Shown: positions 37,006 to 46,272 of the stretch, one piece after another
Layout: each line of letters begins with the position of its first letter
How positions within the stretch are numbered: the stretch's first letter is position 1
Notes under the pieces: model-generated
Told to the model about the DNA's origin: nothing
The model's input: only the letters and a program-made list of their open reading frames with translations
The model's database searches: none
DNA from: Nitratireductor alexandrii
GTDB lineage: Bacteria > Pseudomonadota > Alphaproteobacteria > Rhizobiales > Rhizobiaceae
Assembly (NCBI RefSeq): GCF_004000215.1
Contig: NZ_RBVY01000002.1
Location: 248,001 to 312,000 of the forward strand
Direction of reading: 5' to 3'
Length of the DNA: 64,000 nucleotides
Translations under genes and position numbers: made by a program

Positions 37006-39264
37006 ATGGGAAAAAGCCTGATTCCGCCCGGTGGCGATGGCGGTGACGCGATCGAGCCCGTCGACCTCAAGAACGCGCTCGAGGAACGCTACCTCGCCTA
37101 TGCGCTGTCGACCATCATGCATCGTGCCTTGCCGGATGTGCGCGACGGGCTGAAGCCCGTCCATCGCCGCATCATGCATACGATGCGCCTGCTGCGGCTC
37201 AACCCCGAGCAGGGCTTCGCCAAATGCGCCCGCATCGTCGGCGAGGTGATGGGCAAGTTCCACCCGCATAGCGACCAGGCGATCTACGACGCGCTGGTGC
37301 GTCTGGCCCAGTCCTTTTCCATGCGCTACCCCTTGGTCGACGGCCAGGGCAATTTCGGCAATATCGACGGCGATAGCGCGGCGGCGATGCGCTATACCGA
37401 GGCGCGCATGACCCAGGTGTCGCCGCTGCTTTTGGAGGGGATCGCCGAGGACGCGGTCGACTTCAGGCCCACCTACAACGAAGAGGAGGAGGAACCGGTC
37501 GTTCTGCCGGGGGCTTTCCCGAACCTGCTCGCCAACGGTTCCTCGGGCATTGCCGTGGGCATGGCGACCTCGATCCCGTCGCACAACGTTGCCGAGATTT
37601 GCGACGCCGCGCTGCATCTGATCGACAATCCTCAGGCGAGTGTTGCCGAGCTGCTCAAATTCGTCGAGGGACCGGATTTTCCCACCGGCGGCGTCATCGT
37701 CGACGACCGGGCCTCGATCCTCGACGCCTACGAGACCGGCCGTGGCGCCTTCCGTGTGCGCTCGCGCTGGCACCAGGAGGACCAGGGGCGCGGCACCTGG
37801 ATCGCGGTCGTCACCGAAATCCCGTTCGGGGTTCAGAAGTCGCGGCTGATCGAAAAGACCGCCGAACTGCTCTTGGCTCGAAAACTGCCGCTGCTTGAGG
37901 ATATTCGCGACGAAAGCGCGGAGGATGTGCGCATCGTCCTGGTGCCCAAGAGCCGCACGGTCGATCCCGCGCTGCTGATGGAATCGCTGTTCAAGCTGTC
38001 GGAGTTCGAAAGCCGCTTTTCCCTCAACATGAACGTCCTGACGCGCGGGCGGGTGCCCAACGTCCTGTCGCTCGCCGGGGTGCTCAGGGAATGGCTGGAC
38101 CACCGCAAGGAGGTTCTGGTTCGCCGCTCGCGTCACCGGCTGGGCGAGATCGAGCGGCGGCTGGAGATTCTGGCCGGCTATCTGATCGCCTACCTCAACA
38201 TCGACGAGGTGATCCGCATCATCCGCGAGGAGGATGAGCCGAAAAAAGTGATGATGGCGCGCTGGGATCTCACCGATACCCAGACCGAAGCGATCTTGAA
38301 CATGCGCCTGCGCGCTCTGCGCAAGCTCGAGGAGTTCGAGATCCGCAAGGAGTTCGACCAGCTCACCGACGAAAAGGCCAAGATCGAGGCCTTGCTCGCA
38401 TCCGAGGCCAAGCAATGGCGTACGGTGGCCTGGGAAATCGGGGAGATCCGCGAGACATTCGGACCCGAAAAGAACCCCGATCTCGGCAAGCGGCGTACCA
38501 CCTTCTCCGAGGCTCCCGATCACGACCTGTCCGACATTCACCAGGCGATGATCGAAAAGGAGCCCGTCACCGTCGTGGTGTCGGAAAAGGGGTGGCTCCG
38601 AGCGATGAAGGGTCATTTGTCGGACCTGTCCAGCCTGTCCTTCAAGGAAGGCGACAAGCTCAAGCTCGCCTTCCACGCCCAGACCACCGACAAGGTGCTG
38701 ATCTTCACCACCGGCGGCAAGTTCTACACGATCGGTGCCGACCGGCTGCCGGGTGGGCGCGGCCACGGCGAGCCTGTGCGCATCATCGTCGACATGGACA
38801 ACGACCAGGCGATCGTCACCGCCTTCGCCCACGATCCCGCGCGCAAACTGCTTTTGGCATCCTGGGCCGGCAACGGTTTCGTGGTGCCGGAGGCCGAAGT
38901 CGTGGCCAACACCCGCAAGGGCAGGCAGGTCATGAACGTCAAGGCGCCGGACGAGGCAAAGCTGTGCGTTCCCGTCTCCGGCGACCATGTCGCCGTCGTC
39001 GGGGAAAACCGCAAGCTGCTGGTGTTCGCGCTCGACGAGGTGCCCGAACTCACCCGTGGCAAGGGCGTGCGCCTGCAAAAATACAAGGATGGCGGCATTG
39101 CCGACATCAAGACCTTCGCCATGGAGGAGGGCTTGTCCTGGAAGGATTCGGCCGACCGCACCTTCACCCGTGTCCGCGAGGAGTTGACGGAGTGGATGGG
39201 CGCGCGCGCCGGGGCCGGCCGCATGGCGCCGAAAGGCTTTCCGCGCACCGGAAAATTCGGCTGA
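37006..39264 (+). CDS. parC: DNA topoisomerase IV subunit A
   Basis: 752 residues. The catalytic Tyr130 lies in MRYTEARM and the GyrA/ParC N-domain [15 protein letters not shown] is complete. The C-terminal beta-pinwheel (from about residue 500) has only a few blades and no GyrA-box, which marks ParC rather than GyrA. With ParE it decatenates daughter chromosomes. The quinolone-contact segment reads [12 protein letters not shown], differing from E. coli ParC at the Gly78 and Ser80 positions. Confidence 0.93.
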   Translation: MGKSLIPPGGDGGDAIEPVDLKNALEERYLAYALSTIMHRALPDVRDGLKPVHRRIMHTMRLLRLNPEQGFAKCARIVGEVMGKFHPHSDQAIYDALVRLAQSFSMRYPLVDGQGNFGNIDGDSAAAMRYTEARMTQVSPLLLEGIAEDAVDFRPTYNEEEEEPVVLPGAFPNLLANGSSGIAVGMATSIPSHNVAEICDAALHLIDNPQASVAELLKFVEGPDFPTGGVIVDDRASILDAYETGRGAFRVRSRWHQEDQGRGTWIAVVTEIPFGVQKSRLIEKTAELLLARKLPLLEDIRDESAEDVRIVLVPKSRTVDPALLMESLFKLSEFESRFSLNMNVLTRGRVPNVLSLAGVLREWLDHRKEVLVRRSRHRLGEIERRLEILAGYLIAYLNIDEVIRIIREEDEPKKVMMARWDLTDTQTEAILNMRLRALRKLEEFEIRKEFDQLTDEKAKIEALLASEAKQWRTVAWEIGEIRETFGPEKNPDLGKRRTTFSEAPDHDLSDIHQAMIEKEPVTVVVSEKGWLRAMKGHLSDLSSLSFKEGDKLKLAFHAQTTDKVLIFTTGGKFYTIGADRLPGGRGHGEPVRIIVDMDNDQAIVTAFAHDPARKLLLASWAGNGFVVPEAEVVANTRKGRQVMNVKAPDEAKLCVPVSGDHVAVVGENRKLLVFALDEVPELTRGKGVRLQKYKDGGIADIKTFAMEEGLSWKDSADRTFTRVREELTEWMGARAGAGRMAPKGFPRTGKFG

Positions 39265-39311
39265 ACGCGGCGCGCTGTCGCCGGTACGTTTCCGCGGGTC
39301 CAGGACAGAAC

Positions 39312-39329
39312 GCCGCCGCGCGCGGCGGC
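39312..39329. repeat. Perfect 18-bp GC palindrome after parC
   Basis: GCCGCCGCG followed directly by its reverse complement CGCGGCGGC. With no loop it cannot fold as a simple hairpin without opening its centre; it may be a protein-binding dyad or chance in GC-rich sequence. Confidence 0.5.
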
Positions 39330-39343
39330 CACGGTGCAGCAAA

Positions 39344-39370
39344 ACGCCGCCCCGCGCCCGGCGTCTTTTT
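39344..39370 (+). terminator. Probable parC terminator
   Basis: ACGCCG (39344-39349) pairs with CGGCGT (39359-39364), 9-base GC-rich loop, followed by C and five T (39366-39370). It lies 80 bases after the parC stop. Confidence 0.55.
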
Positions 39371-39510
39371 CGCCGCGGGGCGTTGCGGGCGGTAGCCGGT
39401 CTCGGCTAGTAAGGCCGGCAGACCGAAGGCCCGGACGCGCGTTGCCGTCAGGCCCGGCGCGAATTTCCGAACCAATGACGGGCAATCTTGCGAGGCGACC
39501 ACCGGGGCCG

Positions 39511-40608
39511 ATGATCCAGACGCCGTATTATCTGATCGACAAGTCGAAGCTCTTGCGCAACCTCGAAAAGATCGCCCATGTGCGCGAACGCTCGGGTGCG
39601 AAGGCGCTGCTGGCGCTGAAATGCTTCGCCACCTGGTCGGTCTTCGATCTGATGCGCGACTACATGGACGGCACGACCTCGTCGTCGCTCTACGAGGTCA
39701 GGCTCGGCCGCGAGAAATTCGGTGGCGAGACCCACGCCTATTCGGTTGCCTATGCCGATCACGAGATCGATGCCGTGGTCGGCCATGCCGACAAGATCAT
39801 TTTCAATTCGATCGGCCAGCTCGACCGGTTCGAGGCGGCCGCCGCCGGCATTGTGCGCGGCCTGCGTCTCAATCCGGGCGTCAGCAGTTCCGGTTTCGAC
39901 CTCGCCGATCCGGCGCGGCAATTCAGCCGGCTCGGCGAATGGGACGCCGAGCGCATCGCCGCCGTGCTCGACCGCGTTTCCGGCTTCATGATCCACAACA
40001 ACTGCGAAAACGCAGATTTCGCGCTGTTCGATCGCATGCTGGGCGAGATCGAAACCCGCTTCGGCGAACTGCTCGGCCATGTCGACTGGGTCAGTCTCGG
40101 CGGCGGCATCCATTTCACCGGCGAGGCCTATCCGCTCGATGCTTTCTGCGACCGCCTGTCGGCGTTTGCCGACCGTTTCGGGGTCCAGGTCTATCTGGAG
40201 CCGGGCGAAGCTGCGGTGACGAACTCGACCACGCTCGAAGTGTCCGTGCTCGACACGCTGTTCAACGGCAAGCACCTGGCGATCGTGGATTCCTCGATCG
40301 AGGCCCACATGCTCGACCTCTTGATCTACCGCGAGCGGGCCACGATCCGCCCCGATTCCGGCCCGCACAGTTACATGATCTGCGGAAAGTCCTGCCTGGC
40401 CGGCGATATTTTCGGCGAATTCCGCTTCGAGAAGGAACTGTCAATCGGCGACCGGATTTCGATCCAGGACGCCGCCGGCTACACCATGGTCAAGAAAAAC
40501 TGGTTCAACGGCGTGAACATGCCCGCGATCGCCGTGCGCCAGCTCGACGGCAGCGTCGATGTCATCAGGACGTTTTCGTTCGATGACTATGTGGCCAGCC
40601 TGTCCTAA
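39511..40608 (+). CDS. nspC: Carboxynorspermidine decarboxylase
   Basis: 365 residues, alanine-racemase/ODC type III fold. The PLP lysine is Lys37 in ALLALKCFATW, and the C-terminal CGKSCLAGDIFGEF carries the active-site Cys. Length equals the family norm; the in-frame ATG at 39475 would add residues outside the conserved N-terminus MIQTPYYLIDKSKL. It decarboxylates carboxy(nor)spermidine to spermidine or norspermidine. It pairs with the dehydrogenase 65 bases downstream. Confidence 0.93.
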   Translation: MIQTPYYLIDKSKLLRNLEKIAHVRERSGAKALLALKCFATWSVFDLMRDYMDGTTSSSLYEVRLGREKFGGETHAYSVAYADHEIDAVVGHADKIIFNSIGQLDRFEAAAAGIVRGLRLNPGVSSSGFDLADPARQFSRLGEWDAERIAAVLDRVSGFMIHNNCENADFALFDRMLGEIETRFGELLGHVDWVSLGGGIHFTGEAYPLDAFCDRLSAFADRFGVQVYLEPGEAAVTNSTTLEVSVLDTLFNGKHLAIVDSSIEAHMLDLLIYRERATIRPDSGPHSYMICGKSCLAGDIFGEFRFEKELSIGDRISIQDAAGYTMVKKNWFNGVNMPAIAVRQLDGSVDVIRTFSFDDYVASLS

Positions 40609-40673
40609 CCGACACGCCGGCGCCTCGGCGCCGGATCATGTTTGTTTCCAACGATGGAGTTGAACGCGTCAGG

Positions 40674-41912
40674 ATGAAAAAGAATGTCTTGATCGTCGGC
40701 GCCGGCGGCGTCGCCCAGGTGGTGGCTCATAAATGTGCCCAGAACAACGATGTGCTCGGCGATATCCATATCGCCTCGCGCACCGTGGAAAAATGTCAGG
40801 CCATTATCGACAGCGTGCGCGAAAAGGGCAGCCTCAAGCAGGACGGCGTGCTCGAGGCGCACGCACTCGACGCGCTCGACGTCGCGGCCACCAGGGCGCT
40901 GATCGAGCGCACAGGCGTCCAGATCGTCATCAATGTCGGCTCCGCCTTCGTCAACATGTCGGTGATGTCGGCCTGTCTGGAAACCGGCGTGGCCTATCTC
41001 GACACGGCCATCCACGAGGATCCGGCCAAGGTCTGCGAGACGCCGCCCTGGTACGCCAACTACGAATGGAAGCGGCGCAAGGAGTGCGAGGACAAGGGCG
41101 TGACCGCCATTCTCGGCGTCGGTTTCGATCCGGGCGTCGTCAACGCCTATGCAGCGCTGGCCAACAACGAGTATTTCGATCGGATCGACTCGATCGACAT
41201 CATCGACGTCAATGCCGGCAGCCACAATCGCTGGTTCTCGACCAATTTCGATCCCGAGATCAATTTCCGCGAGTTCACCGGCCAGGTCTGGTCGTGGCAG
41301 GACAGCAAATGGACCTCCAACCAGATGTTCGAGGTTCGCAAGGTCTGGGATCTGCCGGTCGTCGGCGAAAGCCAGACCTTTATGACCGGCCATGACGAGA
41401 TCCATTCCCTGTCGCAGAACCTGAACGTGCCGGACGTCCGTTTCTGGATGGGCTTCGGCGAACGTTACATCACCGTCTTCACCGTGCTGAAGAATCTCGG
41501 CTTGTTGTCGGAACAGCCGGTGACGACCGCCGAGGGGCTCGAGGTGGTGCCGCTCAAGGTGGTCAAGGCGGTGCTGCCGGATCCGGCCTCGCTGGCGCCG
41601 CACTACACCGGCAACACCTGCATCGGCGATCTCGTCAAGGGCGAGAAGGACGGCAAGCCGCGCGAGGTCTTGATCTACAATATCTGCGATCACAAGGCCT
41701 GCTACGAGGAGGTCAGCAGTCAGGCGATTTCCTATACTGCGGGCGTGCCGCCGGTCGCCGCCGCCATGCTGATCGCCAACGGCACCTGGGACGTGCAGAA
41801 AATGGTCAATGTCGAGGAACTGCCGCCGCAGCCCTTCCTCGGCCTGTTGAACCGGATCGGCCTGCCGACGCGGCTGCGCGAGGGCGACAAGGACGTCGCG
41901 CTCGATTTCTAG
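40674..41912 (+). CDS. Carboxynorspermidine dehydrogenase (saccharopine dehydrogenase family)
   Basis: 412 residues. It begins with an NADP-binding Rossmann segment MKKNVLIVGAGGVAQVVAHK (GxGGVAQ at 9-15) and continues with the saccharopine-dehydrogenase-like domain (GVGFDPGVVNAYA near residue 147). It condenses aspartate semialdehyde with a diamine (putrescine or diaminopropane) reductively to the carboxylated polyamine that nspC then decarboxylates. This is the SAM-independent spermidine route typical of many alphaproteobacteria. It ends before a strong terminator. Confidence 0.93.
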   Translation: MKKNVLIVGAGGVAQVVAHKCAQNNDVLGDIHIASRTVEKCQAIIDSVREKGSLKQDGVLEAHALDALDVAATRALIERTGVQIVINVGSAFVNMSVMSACLETGVAYLDTAIHEDPAKVCETPPWYANYEWKRRKECEDKGVTAILGVGFDPGVVNAYAALANNEYFDRIDSIDIIDVNAGSHNRWFSTNFDPEINFREFTGQVWSWQDSKWTSNQMFEVRKVWDLPVVGESQTFMTGHDEIHSLSQNLNVPDVRFWMGFGERYITVFTVLKNLGLLSEQPVTTAEGLEVVPLKVVKAVLPDPASLAPHYTGNTCIGDLVKGEKDGKPREVLIYNICDHKACYEEVSSQAISYTAGVPPVAAAMLIANGTWDVQKMVNVEELPPQPFLGLLNRIGLPTRLREGDKDVALDF

Positions 41913-42035
41913 CCGCTCAGGCTCGGCCGGCTTTGCGAAGGCCGACATGAGCAAGCCTGGCGAAAATCCAGTTCGATCAAGGTATTCGAGCTTTGCCTTG
42001 ATTCATTCTTTGAGCGCGATACGCGCCGCTTTACC

Positions 42036-42062
42036 AACCGCCGGCCTTGCGCCGGCGGTTTT
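42036..42062 (+). terminator. Rho-independent terminator of the polyamine operon
   Basis: A 10-bp stem AACCGCCGGC (42036-42045) / GCCGGCGGTT (42051-42060), 5-base loop, then a T-run (42059-42062). It is 123 bases past the dehydrogenase stop and close to the 3' end of the convergent IclR gene. Confidence 0.8.
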
Positions 42063-42108
42063 CCATATGCCTGTTCGTGTCGTTTTGTGGTGCGGACCTC
42101 TCGTCCCG

Positions 42109-42906
42109 TCAGGCGGGCGCCCCGCCGGGGCCGGTGATCGACAAGGCTGCGCAAAACACCTTCATCTGCCCTAGCGCCGGCGCGTCCTTGGCGATCGCGC
42201 GCGGGTCGGTGCCGATCAGCGTGACGACGGCCTGGGCCTGGCCCTGCCAGTCGAGGACCGGCGCCGCCATCGCCACAAGTCCCGGAATGTAGCGGCCGTC
42301 GACTGCTGCGTGGCCCGCGGCGCGCACCGTTTCCGCCAAGGCGTGCACGCCGGCCTCGTCCGGTCCGATATCGTCAAATTCCCGTCCGCTCGTCGCCGCC
42401 TCGGCAAGTTCCTTGCGCCTGAGGGCGGCGGTCACGGCTTCGGGCAGATAGGCCAGAAAAACCCGGCCCGTGGCCGAGGTCAGAAGCGGCAGTGCTGTGC
42501 CGAGCCCGAGCGAGGCCGCCACCAGTGAGGCTGCCCGTTCCCAGCGCACGACGGTCGGGCCGAAATTGCCCCACACGCACAACAACGCCGTCAGGCCGGT
42601 GTCCGCCGCCAGCCCGGGCAGGGCGTCGGCAGCGCGATTGACGAAATCGTGCCGGTTGAGTGCCGACAGCCCGGTTTCGATCGATGCCGGACCGAGGTCG
42701 TATTTGCCTGAGCGCTCGGCCTGACGCACGAAGCCGGCGTTGAGAAAGGACGCGAGATAGCGGTGCACCTTGCTTGTCGGCATGCCGCAGTCGCGGGCAA
42801 GTTCGGAAAGGCTCGCCGCGCGCTTGCGCCGTGCCAGGGCCACGAGCACCCTGAGCGCCTGGTCGAGCGACTGGATACCGCCGGTGCCGTCCGGCCTATC
42901 GGCCAT
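42109..42906 (-). CDS. IclR-family transcriptional regulator
   Basis: 265 residues. The N-terminal winged helix-turn-helix (about 12-75) reads SLDQALRVLVALARRKRAASLSELARDCGMPTSKVHRYLASFLNAGFVRQ, the classic IclR pattern. The C-terminal effector domain (about 95-260) has the GRVFLAYLP and GVHALAETVRAAG...DGRYIPGLVAMAAPVLD segments. The start at 42906 overlaps the thioesterase stop by 11 bases, so it is second in a leftward unit with that gene. It probably senses an aromatic acid or its CoA ester and acts on the palindromes at 43330-43365 (inference). Confidence 0.9.
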   Translation of the reverse strand: MADRPDGTGGIQSLDQALRVLVALARRKRAASLSELARDCGMPTSKVHRYLASFLNAGFVRQAERSGKYDLGPASIETGLSALNRHDFVNRAADALPGLAADTGLTALLCVWGNFGPTVVRWERAASLVAASLGLGTALPLLTSATGRVFLAYLPEAVTAALRRKELAEAATSGREFDDIGPDEAGVHALAETVRAAGHAAVDGRYIPGLVAMAAPVLDWQGQAQAVVTLIGTDPRAIAKDAPALGQMKVFCAALSITGPGGAPA

Positions 42907-43324
42907 TGCCGTCGGTCCGTTCCAGAAGCGCGCGCAGCGGCGCCGTCTCGCCGGCGCGCATGCGCCCGTCTTCGTGCACAAAGACGGCGCGAAGCTCGAA
43001 ACCCTCGACCACCAGCCTGTCCCCGACCGTGCCGCGATATCCGAGCCGCACCGTTTTGCGGTTCCATGCCTCGACGCGCAGCGCCACGTCGAGCACGTCG
43101 CCCTCTGTCGCCGGCGAACGGAAGCTGGCCCCCGAATCGACCAGCCCCACCCCGACGCTGCCCAGAGCCGCGCACAGCCGTGCATGGCTGCCGGCGGCGG
43201 CGCGGAACCAGCCATGACAGGTCGCGTCGAACCAGCGGTAGAAGTTGGGGTAGAACACGATACCGGCCGGATCGCAGTCGCCGAAGCTGATCTGGAAGCG
43301 GGCGGTGAAGGCAGGATCGAGCAT
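42896..43324 (-). CDS. Aryl/acyl-CoA thioesterase (4-hydroxybenzoyl-CoA thioesterase family)
   Basis: 142 residues, single hotdog domain. The N-terminal FGDCDPAGIVFYPNFYRWFD matches the Pseudomonas-type 4-hydroxybenzoyl-CoA thioesterase active site almost exactly; catalytic Asp18 corresponds to its Asp17. It hydrolyses aromatic CoA thioesters. It diverges from the monooxygenase-ligase operon across an 84-base promoter region, so the released product is likely the hydroxylated aromatic acid made by those enzymes. Confidence 0.9.
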   Translation of the reverse strand: MLDPAFTARFQISFGDCDPAGIVFYPNFYRWFDATCHGWFRAAAGSHARLCAALGSVGVGLVDSGASFRSPATEGDVLDVALRVEAWNRKTVRLGYRGTVGDRLVVEGFELRAVFVHEDGRMRAGETAPLRALLERTDGNGR

Positions 43325-43329
43325 GGTTT

Positions 43330-43365
43330 TTCCATATTATGAAATGCTTTGCATATTATGCAAAG
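43330..43365. promoter_or_regulatory. Tandem palindromic operators in the divergent aryl-CoA promoter
   Basis: A perfect 19-base dyad CTTTGCATATTATGCAAAG (43347-43365, centre 43356) adjoins an imperfect one at 43330-43344 (centre 43337, one mismatched pair) sharing the core CATATTATG. The centres are 19 bp apart, about two helical turns, as expected for two dimers on one DNA face. Position between the divergent genes suggests the IclR regulator as binder. Confidence 0.55.
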
Positions 43366-43397
43366 TTTTGTAGGCTGTCATCTGCACTAAGCATGAA

Positions 43398-43403
43398 GGG
43401 AGG
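43398..43403 (+). promoter_or_regulatory. RBS that decides the TTG start at 43409
   Basis: GGGAGG, 5 bases before the TTG at 43409. No ATG or GTG lies at a suitable distance before the FAD-binding strand. Confidence 0.6.
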
Positions 43404-43408
43404 CGCGT

Positions 43409-44551
43409 TTGGTAGCCTTGTCGTCGGTCGATATTGTCGGGGCCGGACCGGCCGGGCTCTACGCCGCGATCCTGATGCGCGAGGCGATGCCCGGTTGCCG
43501 GGTGCGGGTTTGGGAGCGGAACCCGCCACACGCCACCTTCGGTTTCGGCGTGGTATTTTCCGACCAGGCGCTCGACTTCCTGCGGGCCGACGATCCCGAA
43601 ACGCACGATCTGGTGACGCCGCGCATGGAGCGCTGGCGCAATATGACGCTCGTTCACCGCGGCGAGACGGTGACGATCGACGGCATCGGTTTCGCCGCTA
43701 TCGGCCGGCTCGAACTGCTCGACATTCTGCAACGTAGGGCGCGCGCGGCCGGAGCGGAGATCACCTACGATTGTCCCGTTGAGGATGGACAGGGGCTGAA
43801 GGGCGATCTTGTCATCGGCGCGGACGGGCTGAACTCGGTCGTGCGGGCCGGCGAGGAAGCCGCGTTCTCTCCGGTATGGGGCCAGTTCGAAAATCATTTC
43901 GCATGGTTTGGCACCGAGCGCGCCTTCGACACGTTGACCCAGACATTCCTGCGCACCGACAAAGGTACGCTCAACGCCCACCATTATCGCTATGCGCCTG
44001 GCCGCAGCACCTTCATTGTTGAATGCGACCCGGCGACGTTCGATGCCTATGGTTTCGCGGCGCTGGACGAGGCGGCTTCGGCGCGCCTGTGCGCCGACAT
44101 TTTCGCCGGCGCGCTCGGCGGTGCCCCGCTTCTGACCAACCGGTCGCTCTGGCGCCGGTTCCCGCGCCTGTGGTGCGAAAACTGGGTTTCGGGCAACCGC
44201 GTGCTTTTGGGCGATGCAGCCCATACGGCGCATTTCTCGATCGGCTCGGGCACCCGGCTGGCGATGGAGGACGCGATCGCCCTGGTCAAGGCGCTCTGTG
44301 CGCATGACGCGCTTGCGGCCAGCCTTGCCGCCTTCCAGGCCGCGCGCCAGCCGGTTGCGAAAAAGATCGTCGACGCGGCCAACAGTTCGGCTGCCTGGTA
44401 TGACGGTTTCGCCGAAAGAATGGTCCGTGCCCCGCTCGATTTCGCTTTCGACTACATCACCCGTTCGGGCCGGGTCGACATGGGCCGGCTGCGCCGCCTG
44501 TCGCCCGATTTCATGCGCCGCTACGAGGCCGCCAGGGAAGGGCCGCAATGA
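43409..44551 (+). CDS. FAD-dependent aryl-CoA monooxygenase (salicylyl-/2-aminobenzoyl-CoA hydroxylase-like)
   Basis: 380 residues from a TTG start. The FAD fold is GAGPAG (11-16), with VVFSDQALDFL and RLELLDILQRRARAAG, and a second flavin motif GDAAHTAHFSIGSGTRLAMEDAIALVKAL. The HFSIGSGTRLAMEDA form, instead of the usual P-x-G-x-G-x-N, is what I associate with standalone salicylyl-CoA 5-hydroxylases and the monooxygenase half of 2-aminobenzoyl-CoA monooxygenase/reductase. It likely hydroxylates an aromatic CoA thioester. Its stop overlaps the ligase start as ATGA (44548-44551). Confidence 0.8.
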   Translation: MVALSSVDIVGAGPAGLYAAILMREAMPGCRVRVWERNPPHATFGFGVVFSDQALDFLRADDPETHDLVTPRMERWRNMTLVHRGETVTIDGIGFAAIGRLELLDILQRRARAAGAEITYDCPVEDGQGLKGDLVIGADGLNSVVRAGEEAAFSPVWGQFENHFAWFGTERAFDTLTQTFLRTDKGTLNAHHYRYAPGRSTFIVECDPATFDAYGFAALDEAASARLCADIFAGALGGAPLLTNRSLWRRFPRLWCENWVSGNRVLLGDAAHTAHFSIGSGTRLAMEDAIALVKALCAHDALAASLAAFQAARQPVAKKIVDAANSSAAWYDGFAERMVRAPLDFAFDYITRSGRVDMGRLRRLSPDFMRRYEAAREGPQ

Positions 44552-46161
44552 ATGGCGACGGTTCACCGGCGGGAGCCGCGCTCGTCGATCCGGTCGGCGA
44601 CACACCGGGCGCGCGCGAAATCGGCTTCGACAAGTCGCGCCACGCCAATTGCAGCGCCATCCTGTTCGACAATCTCGACCGCGCGCCCGACAGGCCGGCG
44701 GTGATCGGCCCCGCCGGGACGCTGAGTTATCGCGCGCTCTGCGCCGAGGCCGCACGCTGGGGCAACGCCTTTCTCGGCTTCGGTCTCGAGCGCGGCGCGC
44801 GCATCGCGCTGTTTCTGGACGACACGCCGGCCTATCCGGCCGTCTTTTTCGGCGCCGTCAGGGCAGGCTTCGTGCCGGTGCTGCTGAATACGGCCAGCAA
44901 TGCGGATCTGCTGGCCTTCTATCTGGCCGATTCCGGCGCGCGCCTGGCTGTCTGCGAGGCGGCATTTGCCGACCGGTTTACCGCCGGAACGCTGGCGGCG
45001 AGCGCGATCGAGCGCGTCGTCGTCAATGGCGCGCCGCCGGACGGCGCCGGGTCGTTGATCGAGGCCACGGCATTTCTCGACGGCCAACCGCAAACGCTCG
45101 ATTGCGCCGACACCGGACCCGACGACATGGCGTTTTGGATGTATTCCTCCGGTTCGACCGGCCGGCCGAAGGGGATCGTCCACCTCCACCACGACATGGC
45201 CTATACCCAAAAATCCTATGCCAGCGCCATCCTGCGACTGGAACCCGCCGATATCTGCTTTTCTGTGCCGAAAATCTTCTTCGCCTACGGGTTCGGCAAC
45301 GCGTTCACCTTTCCCTTCGCCGTCGGCGCGACCACGCTCCTGATGCCCGGTCGCCCCGATCCCGACCGCGTGCTCGACGTGATCGAGACATACCGGCCAA
45401 GCGTGTTCTTTGGCCTGCCGACGCTCTACACCGCGCTTTGCCGCGCGACCGGGGTGGAAACCCGCGACCTGTCCTGCCTGCGCCTGGCGATCTCGGCCGC
45501 GGAGACGCTGTCGCACGATATCCACGCGGCCTGGAAGGCGCTCACCGGCCTGTCGGCCGTCGAAGGGCTCGGTTCGACGGAAATCCTGCACATTTACCTG
45601 TCGAACGATGAAGCCGGGCAGCGGCCCGGCTCGGCCGGCCGCCGGGTCCCGGGTTACGAGATCGAGCTGCGCGACGCCGCGGGCCGCCGGACCGGGCCCG
45701 GCGAGGAGGGTGTGATGTGGGTGCGCGGCACGTCCTCGGCGCCTTGCTACTGGAACCGGCCCGACAAGACCGGCGAAACCATGCGCGGGGACTGGATCTA
45801 TACCGGCGACCGCTTTGTCGAACGCGACGGGTTCTTCTATTTTCAAGGCCGTGCCGACGATCTGATCAAGGTCTCGGGGCAGTGGGTGTGGCCGCTCGAG
45901 GTCGAGCGGTGCCTGAACGAGCACCCCCACGTCCATGAATGCGCCGTCGTGGCGCACCAACTCGCCGACCGCCGGATGACCCTGCGCGCCGTGATATGCC
46001 TGCGTGCCGGGATCGCGGGCGACGACGAGGCCCGTCTCCTGCAGGAGCACGTCAAGGCCGCCCTTGCTCCCCACAAATATCCGCGTATCGTCGAATTCGT
46101 CGCCGAACTGCCGAAAACGGGAACCGGCAAGCTCGACCGGCAGGCTCTGGCGGGTGTCTGA
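44548..46161 (+). CDS. Aryl-CoA ligase (benzoate/2-aminobenzoate/salicylate-CoA ligase type)
   Basis: 537 residues, ANL superfamily. The P-loop-like A3 motif YSSGSTGRPKG is at 199-209, followed by IVHLHHDMAYT typical of benzoate-CoA ligases; YTGDRF carries the conserved Asp, the hinge GRADDLIKVSG is present, and the C-terminal catalytic Lys lies in TGTGKLDRQAL. It should activate an aromatic acid with ATP and CoA as the first step of the module. Substrate choice among benzoate, salicylate and anthranilate cannot be made by eye. Confidence 0.88.
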   Translation: MNGDGSPAGAALVDPVGDTPGAREIGFDKSRHANCSAILFDNLDRAPDRPAVIGPAGTLSYRALCAEAARWGNAFLGFGLERGARIALFLDDTPAYPAVFFGAVRAGFVPVLLNTASNADLLAFYLADSGARLAVCEAAFADRFTAGTLAASAIERVVVNGAPPDGAGSLIEATAFLDGQPQTLDCADTGPDDMAFWMYSSGSTGRPKGIVHLHHDMAYTQKSYASAILRLEPADICFSVPKIFFAYGFGNAFTFPFAVGATTLLMPGRPDPDRVLDVIETYRPSVFFGLPTLYTALCRATGVETRDLSCLRLAISAAETLSHDIHAAWKALTGLSAVEGLGSTEILHIYLSNDEAGQRPGSAGRRVPGYEIELRDAAGRRTGPGEEGVMWVRGTSSAPCYWNRPDKTGETMRGDWIYTGDRFVERDGFFYFQGRADDLIKVSGQWVWPLEVERCLNEHPHVHECAVVAHQLADRRMTLRAVICLRAGIAGDDEARLLQEHVKAALAPHKYPRIVEFVAELPKTGTGKLDRQALAGV

Positions 46162-46272
46162 GTTCGCCACACCGCTGCAATAATTCCGTCATCGATGCCG
46201 GCTAGACCTCTAAAATCGTGTGCGAAATCGCGGCCGGCACCGGTCCGCGGCATGGCAGATGTGAGGGTAAAG

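Noticed and set aside
36985-39342. 785-codon open frame antisense to parC
   Set aside because: It mirrors parC codon by codon in GC-rich DNA, has no protein-family features, and parC itself is unambiguous.
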